Of a stretch of 33,848 nt of DNA, positions 30,106 through 33,848 are shown one piece after another; the stretch's first letter is position 1; every line of letters starts with the position of its first letter. A program made the position numbers and the translations under genes. The notes below the pieces were generated by a model. It was not told where the DNA came from. It saw only the letters and a program-made list of their open reading frames with translations, and made no database searches. Origin of the DNA: Nitrospira sp. (GTDB taxonomy: Bacteria > Nitrospirota > Nitrospiria > Nitrospirales > Nitrospiraceae); the NCBI GenBank assembly GCA_024998645.1, contig JACOEJ010000033.1:1-33848 (forward strand). Direction: 5' to 3'.

Positions 30106-31122
30106 ATGCAGAGATTGAGGTTGTTCGGGTTAGTCGCCATCCTTGTTCCGGCTCTTGCGACAGTCGGCCTGTGGTCATCTGAGCTGGTGCACTCAGAGTC
30201 CACCGCACTCATTAAAGTGGATGGATCGAGCACGGTGTTCCCTATTACGGAAGCGGTGGCCGAGGAGTTTCAGAAAGAGACGAGAGGTTCGGTTCGTGTG
30301 ACGGTCGGCATTTCTGGAACCGGCGGCGGTTTCAAAAAATTCTGTCGCGGTGAGATCGATGTGCAGGATGCCTCGCGTCCTATTTCCAGCAGCGAAATAG
30401 AAGCCTGCCGTGCCGGCGGAGTCCAATTCTACGAATTGCCGATCGCCTTCGATGCCCTGACCATTGCCGTGAGCCCGCAAGCAACCTGGGTGGACTCCAT
30501 CACGGTGGCGGAATTGAAAACCATGTGGGAACCCTCTGCGCAAGGGCGGGTGACCAAGTGGAACCAGATCCGTTCGACCTGGCCTGATCAGCCGCTGAAA
30601 CTGTTCGGCGCCGGATCCGACTCCGGCACCTTCGATTACTTCACTGAAGCGGTGGTCGGAAAAGCCAAATCCAGCCGCGGTGACTTTACGGCCAGTGAAG
30701 ACGACAATACGCTGGTCCAGGGTATTGCGAATGACAAACAGGCGCTCGGTTACATTCCCTTCGCCTATTACGAACCGAACAAGAAACGATTGAAAGCGGT
30801 CTCCATCGACGGCGGTCATGGGCCGGTGAGTCCGTCGCGCGAGACGGTCGAAAACGGTTCCTACCAGCCGCTGTCACGTCCGCTGTTCATCTATGTGAGC
30901 ACGAAGTCAGCGGCCAGGCCTGAAGTGAAACGGTTTGTCGAGTTTTATCTGGCGCAAGTGCCGGTGCTGGCTCCCCAAGTCAAGTATGTGCCGCTGCCGC
31001 CGCAAGCCTATGCATTGGCCGGTGAGCATTTTAAGAATGGACGACACGGGACCGCGTTTCAAGGAGGCTCGACGATCGGGATGAAGATCGAAGACCTGCT
31101 CCGACGCGAAGCGACACTCTAA
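30106..31122 (+). CDS. pstS: Phosphate ABC transporter substrate-binding protein (second PstS)
   Basis: A 338-residue periplasmic protein with a signal peptide ([21 protein letters not shown]). The mature start, [22 protein letters not shown], is the standard PstS phosphate loop. Further binding loops are [28 protein letters not shown] and [17 protein letters not shown]. The region also has the typical [18 protein letters not shown]. It is the first gene of pstSCAB-phoU, 11 nt before pstC, and is controlled by the Pho box at 29975. This is the conventional partner of PstCAB; the copy at 25250 is the divergent one. Confidence 0.96.
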   Translation: MQRLRLFGLVAILVPALATVGLWSSELVHSESTALIKVDGSSTVFPITEAVAEEFQKETRGSVRVTVGISGTGGGFKKFCRGEIDVQDASRPISSSEIEACRAGGVQFYELPIAFDALTIAVSPQATWVDSITVAELKTMWEPSAQGRVTKWNQIRSTWPDQPLKLFGAGSDSGTFDYFTEAVVGKAKSSRGDFTASEDDNTLVQGIANDKQALGYIPFAYYEPNKKRLKAVSIDGGHGPVSPSRETVENGSYQPLSRPLFIYVSTKSAARPEVKRFVEFYLAQVPVLAPQVKYVPLPPQAYALAGEHFKNGRHGTAFQGGSTIGMKIEDLLRREATL

Positions 31123-31133
31123 GGAGCAAGGGG

Positions 31134-32087
31134 ATGGACACCATGGAGGTTCACATCGCCGAGGTCCCGGTCGAGAAGAAGACAGTCGTCAGGAGTCTCG
31201 CCCCTCGACTTGTTCCCCGTCTCAAGGAGAAAGCGATCGAGCTGCTCTTGCAGCTGGCTGCCTTCACCTCGGTGGCGATTACGCTCGGGATTGTCGGCGT
31301 GCTGGCCTACGAGTCGTTCCACTTCTTTCAACAGGTTTCCGTGGTGGATTTTCTGACAGACCGCCAATGGACCCCGTTGTTTGCCGACGCGCATTACGGA
31401 ATTCTCTCCCTCGTGTCCGGAACGCTCGTGACGACGGCGGTGGCCTTACTCGTGGCGATTCCGATGGGCAGCCTGATCGCTATTTATCTGAGCGAGTATG
31501 CCTCGCGTTCGGTGCGAGAATGTGTGAAGCCGGTTTTGGAGTTGCTCAGCGCTGTGCCCACCGTCGTGTACGGATACTTTGCGCTGTTGTTCGTGACACC
31601 CACATTGCAAAAAATCTGGCCTGACCTTCCAGGCTTCAACATGCTGAGCGCCGGGCTCGTGATCGGCTTCATGATTGTTCCCTATGTCAGCTCCGTGAGC
31701 GAGGATGCCATGCGAGCGGTTCCGGTCTACCTGCGCGAAGGAGCCTTTGCCTTGGGCGCCACCCGTATGCAAACGGCGCTACGCGTCGTCTTCCCCTCAG
31801 CCTTGTCCGGCATTACGGCCGCCTATGTGTTGGGCGTCTCCCGGGCTATCGGAGAAACGATGGTGGTAGCCATTGCCGCGGGGATGCAACCAACGCTGAC
31901 CCTGAATCCGCTGGAACCGGCGGCGACGATGACCGCGTACATTGTGCAGGTCAGCCTAGGTGACCTGCCGCACGGAAGCGTGGGCTATCAGACGATCTTC
32001 GCCACGGGGCTCATGCTCTTATTGATCACCCTCTTGTTTAACATTGCAGGCCATGCGCTTAAAAAGCGGTATCGCCAAGTATATTAA
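31134..32087 (+). CDS. pstC: Phosphate ABC transporter permease PstC
   Basis: A 317-residue inner-membrane permease with six predicted helices. The signature blocks are SAVPTVVYGYFALLFVTP, SVSEDAMRAVPVYLREGAFALGATRMQTALRVVFPSALSGI (EAA loop that contacts PstB) and SRAIGETMVVAIAAGMQP. With PstA it forms the channel for high-affinity phosphate uptake. It follows pstS2 by 11 nt. Its 3' end overlaps the start of pstA. Confidence 0.96.
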   Translation: MDTMEVHIAEVPVEKKTVVRSLAPRLVPRLKEKAIELLLQLAAFTSVAITLGIVGVLAYESFHFFQQVSVVDFLTDRQWTPLFADAHYGILSLVSGTLVTTAVALLVAIPMGSLIAIYLSEYASRSVRECVKPVLELLSAVPTVVYGYFALLFVTPTLQKIWPDLPGFNMLSAGLVIGFMIVPYVSSVSEDAMRAVPVYLREGAFALGATRMQTALRVVFPSALSGITAAYVLGVSRAIGETMVVAIAAGMQPTLTLNPLEPAATMTAYIVQVSLGDLPHGSVGYQTIFATGLMLLLITLLFNIAGHALKKRYRQVY

Positions 32088-32997
32088 GTCCACCGCCTTG
32101 CAACGTCGCATCATGCGGCGCAAGGGCCTCGATCGCTTCTTTGCGTTCGAAGGACTGTTCGTGATGGGCGTCGCCCTTCTCGTCCTATTCGCCCTGGTAG
32201 GGCAACTCACGGCTGATGGGGGCGGCCGCTTGTCCTGGCAATTCCTCACGTCCTTCCCGTCGCGGTTTCCTGCGCAAGCCGGCATTCTGACCGCCTGGAT
32301 CGGCACCATCCTGGTCATGTTGGTCACGGCGCTGGCGGCCATTCCATTGGGGATCGGAGCCGCCATCTATCTGGAAGAATATTCCGGGAAAAGCTGGTTG
32401 ACCGACGTGATCGAAATCAACATCGCCAATCTGGCTGGCGTGCCGTCGATCGTCTACGGGCTTATGGCTCTCGGGCTGCTGGTCTATGAGCTGCACTTGG
32501 GGCAAAGCTTCCTGACGGCCGGGCTGACCCTGGGTATGTTGATTCTCCCGATGGTCATCATTGCGACCCGCGAGGCAATTCGATCGGTCCCTCCTGCCGT
32601 GCGAGAAGCGGCCTATGCGCTCGGCGCCACCAAGTGGCAGACCGTGCGGGATCATGTCCTGCCCTATTCGATGGGCGGGATTCTGACAGGCATGATCCTG
32701 GCGCTCTCGCGCGCCGTCGGCGAGACGGCGCCGCTGATCACCGTCGGGGCCCTGTCGTTCATCGCCTTTCTCCCCCACCCGCCGTGGCAGGGAGAATTCC
32801 CGTTTGTCTCGTTCGAGTGGTTGTTTGATCCCTTTACGGTGATGCCGATTCAAATGTTCAATTGGGTGTCCCGACCGCAAGAAGAGTTTCACGTGAATGC
32901 GGCTGCGGCCGGTCTGATCTTATTGGCCATGAGCCTGGCGATGAACGCGGTGGCGATCGTCATTCGGGCGCGTTTCAGAAAACGGATTCACTGGTGA
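32053..32997 (+). CDS. pstA: Phosphate ABC transporter permease PstA
   Basis: A 314-residue inner-membrane permease. The signature blocks are [58 protein letters not shown] (EAA loop) and [17 protein letters not shown], the last typical of PstA. The ATG at 32053 overlaps pstC by 35 nt in another frame. An ATG at 32113 (after the pstC stop codon) would trim 20 residues of basic cytoplasmic N-terminus and is the main alternative; neither has a strong ribosome binding site. PstA pairs with PstC and is driven by PstB. Confidence 0.94.
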   Translation: MRLKSGIAKYIKSTALQRRIMRRKGLDRFFAFEGLFVMGVALLVLFALVGQLTADGGGRLSWQFLTSFPSRFPAQAGILTAWIGTILVMLVTALAAIPLGIGAAIYLEEYSGKSWLTDVIEINIANLAGVPSIVYGLMALGLLVYELHLGQSFLTAGLTLGMLILPMVIIATREAIRSVPPAVREAAYALGATKWQTVRDHVLPYSMGGILTGMILALSRAVGETAPLITVGALSFIAFLPHPPWQGEFPFVSFEWLFDPFTVMPIQMFNWVSRPQEEFHVNAAAAGLILLAMSLAMNAVAIVIRARFRKRIHW

Positions 32998-33001
32998 TGA
33001 T

Positions 33002-33787
33002 ATGAAAGCCTTGGATGTGTCGCAAACGGTGTTAAAAGCGGAGTCGCAGGGGCTCAATTTCTTTTATGGCCGGGCGCAGGCGCTTCATGGCCTCTCCCTC
33101 CCCGTCTACGACCGCTGTGTGACGGCGCTGATCGGGCCGTCCGGATGCGGGAAAACCACCTATTTGCGCTGTTTCAACCGCATGCATGACCTCTATCCAG
33201 GAAATCGCTACGAAGGGGCCGTCATCCTGTATCCGGACCGTGTGAATATCGTTGGGCCTGAGGTGGATCCGATCGAGGTACGGATGCGCATCGGAATGGT
33301 GTTTCAAAAGCCCAACCCGTTTCCCAAGTCCATCTATGAAAATGTCGCGTATGGGATGCGTATCAGGGGCGTGTCGTCGAAGGCCGATCTCGATATAGTG
33401 GTTGAGCGGGCGCTGCATGAGGCGGCGTTATGGGGAGAAGTCAAAGACCGTCTCCAGGCATCCGCGATGAATCTCTCGGGCGGGCAACAGCAACGCCTGT
33501 GTATTGCCCGGGCTCTGGCGACCAGTCCTGAACTCCTCTTGTTTGATGAGCCGACATCGGCGCTCGATCCGACGGCCACCTCGCGCATCGAGGAGCTGGT
33601 CACAGAACTGAAGCAGAAAGTCGCGATCGTCATCGTGACGCACAATATGCAGCAGGCGGCGCGAGTCTCGGACCACACGGCCTTCATGTATGAGGGGCGC
33701 TTGGTGGAGTTCGATCGTACTGAGAAGATGTTTACCAATCCATCCGTCAAACTGACGGAAGACTATGTTACCGGTCGTTTCGGGTAA
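33002..33787 (+). CDS. pstB: Phosphate ABC transporter ATPase PstB
   Basis: A 261-residue cytoplasmic ATPase. Walker A GPSGCGKT is at 45-52, the ABC signature LSGGQ at 158-162, and Walker B with switch in [13 protein letters not shown], followed by the His switch [17 protein letters not shown] after Walker A and [18 protein letters not shown] at the Q-loop are typical of PstB. It begins 4 nt after the pstA stop codon. The tail [21 protein letters not shown] is standard for the family. Besides transport, PstB passes the phosphate state to PhoR through PhoU. Confidence 0.97.
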   Translation: MKALDVSQTVLKAESQGLNFFYGRAQALHGLSLPVYDRCVTALIGPSGCGKTTYLRCFNRMHDLYPGNRYEGAVILYPDRVNIVGPEVDPIEVRMRIGMVFQKPNPFPKSIYENVAYGMRIRGVSSKADLDIVVERALHEAALWGEVKDRLQASAMNLSGGQQQRLCIARALATSPELLLFDEPTSALDPTATSRIEELVTELKQKVAIVIVTHNMQQAARVSDHTAFMYEGRLVEFDRTEKMFTNPSVKLTEDYVTGRFG

Positions 33788-33804
33788 TAATCGGAGTTCG
33801 CACC

Positions 33805-33848
33805 ATGCAACGACATATCGATCAAGAACTCAGTGACTTGAAAGACCG
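33805..33848 (+). CDS. phoU: PhoU, N-terminal end only (cut by the window edge)
   Basis: Only 14 full codons are visible: MQRHIDQELSDLKD. The pattern (His near the start, an acidic Glu-Leu pair, Leu) fits the first helix of PhoU, and its place 17 nt after pstB is the standard one. GGAG lies 10 nt before the ATG. PhoU couples PstB to the sensor kinase PhoR and represses the Pho response when phosphate is plentiful. The assignment rests mainly on position. Confidence 0.7.
   Translation, partial: MQRHIDQELSDLKD

Noticed and set aside
1..33848. CRISPR arrays, tRNA or rRNA genes, insertion sequences
   Set aside because: No evenly spaced long repeats with unique spacers, no cloverleaf with CCA-end or T-loop sequence, and no transposase were seen on either strand.

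Overview
This window looks like chromosome of a Gram-negative bacterium of the phylum Nitrospirota, most likely Nitrospira. The basis is indirect: a complete-looking inner-membrane type II secretion set, outer-membrane lipoproteins and a porin, PEP-CTERM secreted proteins beside an exopolysaccharide locus, and an interspersed palindromic element at 20304-20470 that resembles, from memory, repeats scattered in Nitrospira genomes. I could not search a database, so the genus is an inference. I saw no tRNA, rRNA, CRISPR array or insertion sequence.

Layout. (1) 1-1211, minus strand: two tandem paralogous secreted proteins. The complete one carries a PEP-CTERM sorting tail; the first, cut by the window edge, is preceded by a good sigma-54-type -24/-12 promoter. 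(2) 1605-10684, minus strand: a surface polysaccharide operon. In transcription order it holds a truncated wecB, three GT-B glycosyltransferases (one separated from the other two), a Wzy-like polymerase/ligase, a Tat-exported glycoside-hydrolase-like protein, a Wzx-like flippase and a WecG/TagA-type transferase. (3) 11199-13178, minus strand: gmd and fcl, which make GDP-L-fucose. This pair lies between two imperfect direct repeats (10775-10859 and 13346-13419). (4) 13399-13896, minus strand: a small TPR protein. (5) 14186-25104, plus strand: type II secretion operon in the order gspC, E, F, G, H, I, J, N, L, M, K. No secretin gene (gspD) and no prepilin peptidase gene lie in the window. (6) 25250-33848: a phosphate-acquisition island with pstS1, a minus-strand porin/Slp/two-lipoprotein operon, then pstS2-pstC-pstA-pstB and the start of phoU.

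How the parts work together. The polysaccharide genes supply a fucose-containing glycan, and the PEP-CTERM proteins are plausible matrix partners. The phosphate island is tied together by three Pho-box-like sites built from 7-bp units repeated every 11 bp. They lie before pstS1, before pstS2 and, in reverse orientation, before the porin. This predicts joint induction of the inner-membrane transporter, its two binding proteins, an outer-membrane pore and three lipoproteins under phosphate limitation.

The most unusual signal is in the secretion operon. Several gene junctions (E-F, F-G, G-H, I-J) carry a repeat: inverted or tandem heptamers, a GTGA-type inverted repeat, or the palindromic element. 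At gspG, gspH and gspJ the repeat DNA runs into the 5' coding end, giving pseudopilin leader peptides of about 42, 42 and up to 86 residues in place of the usual short leader.
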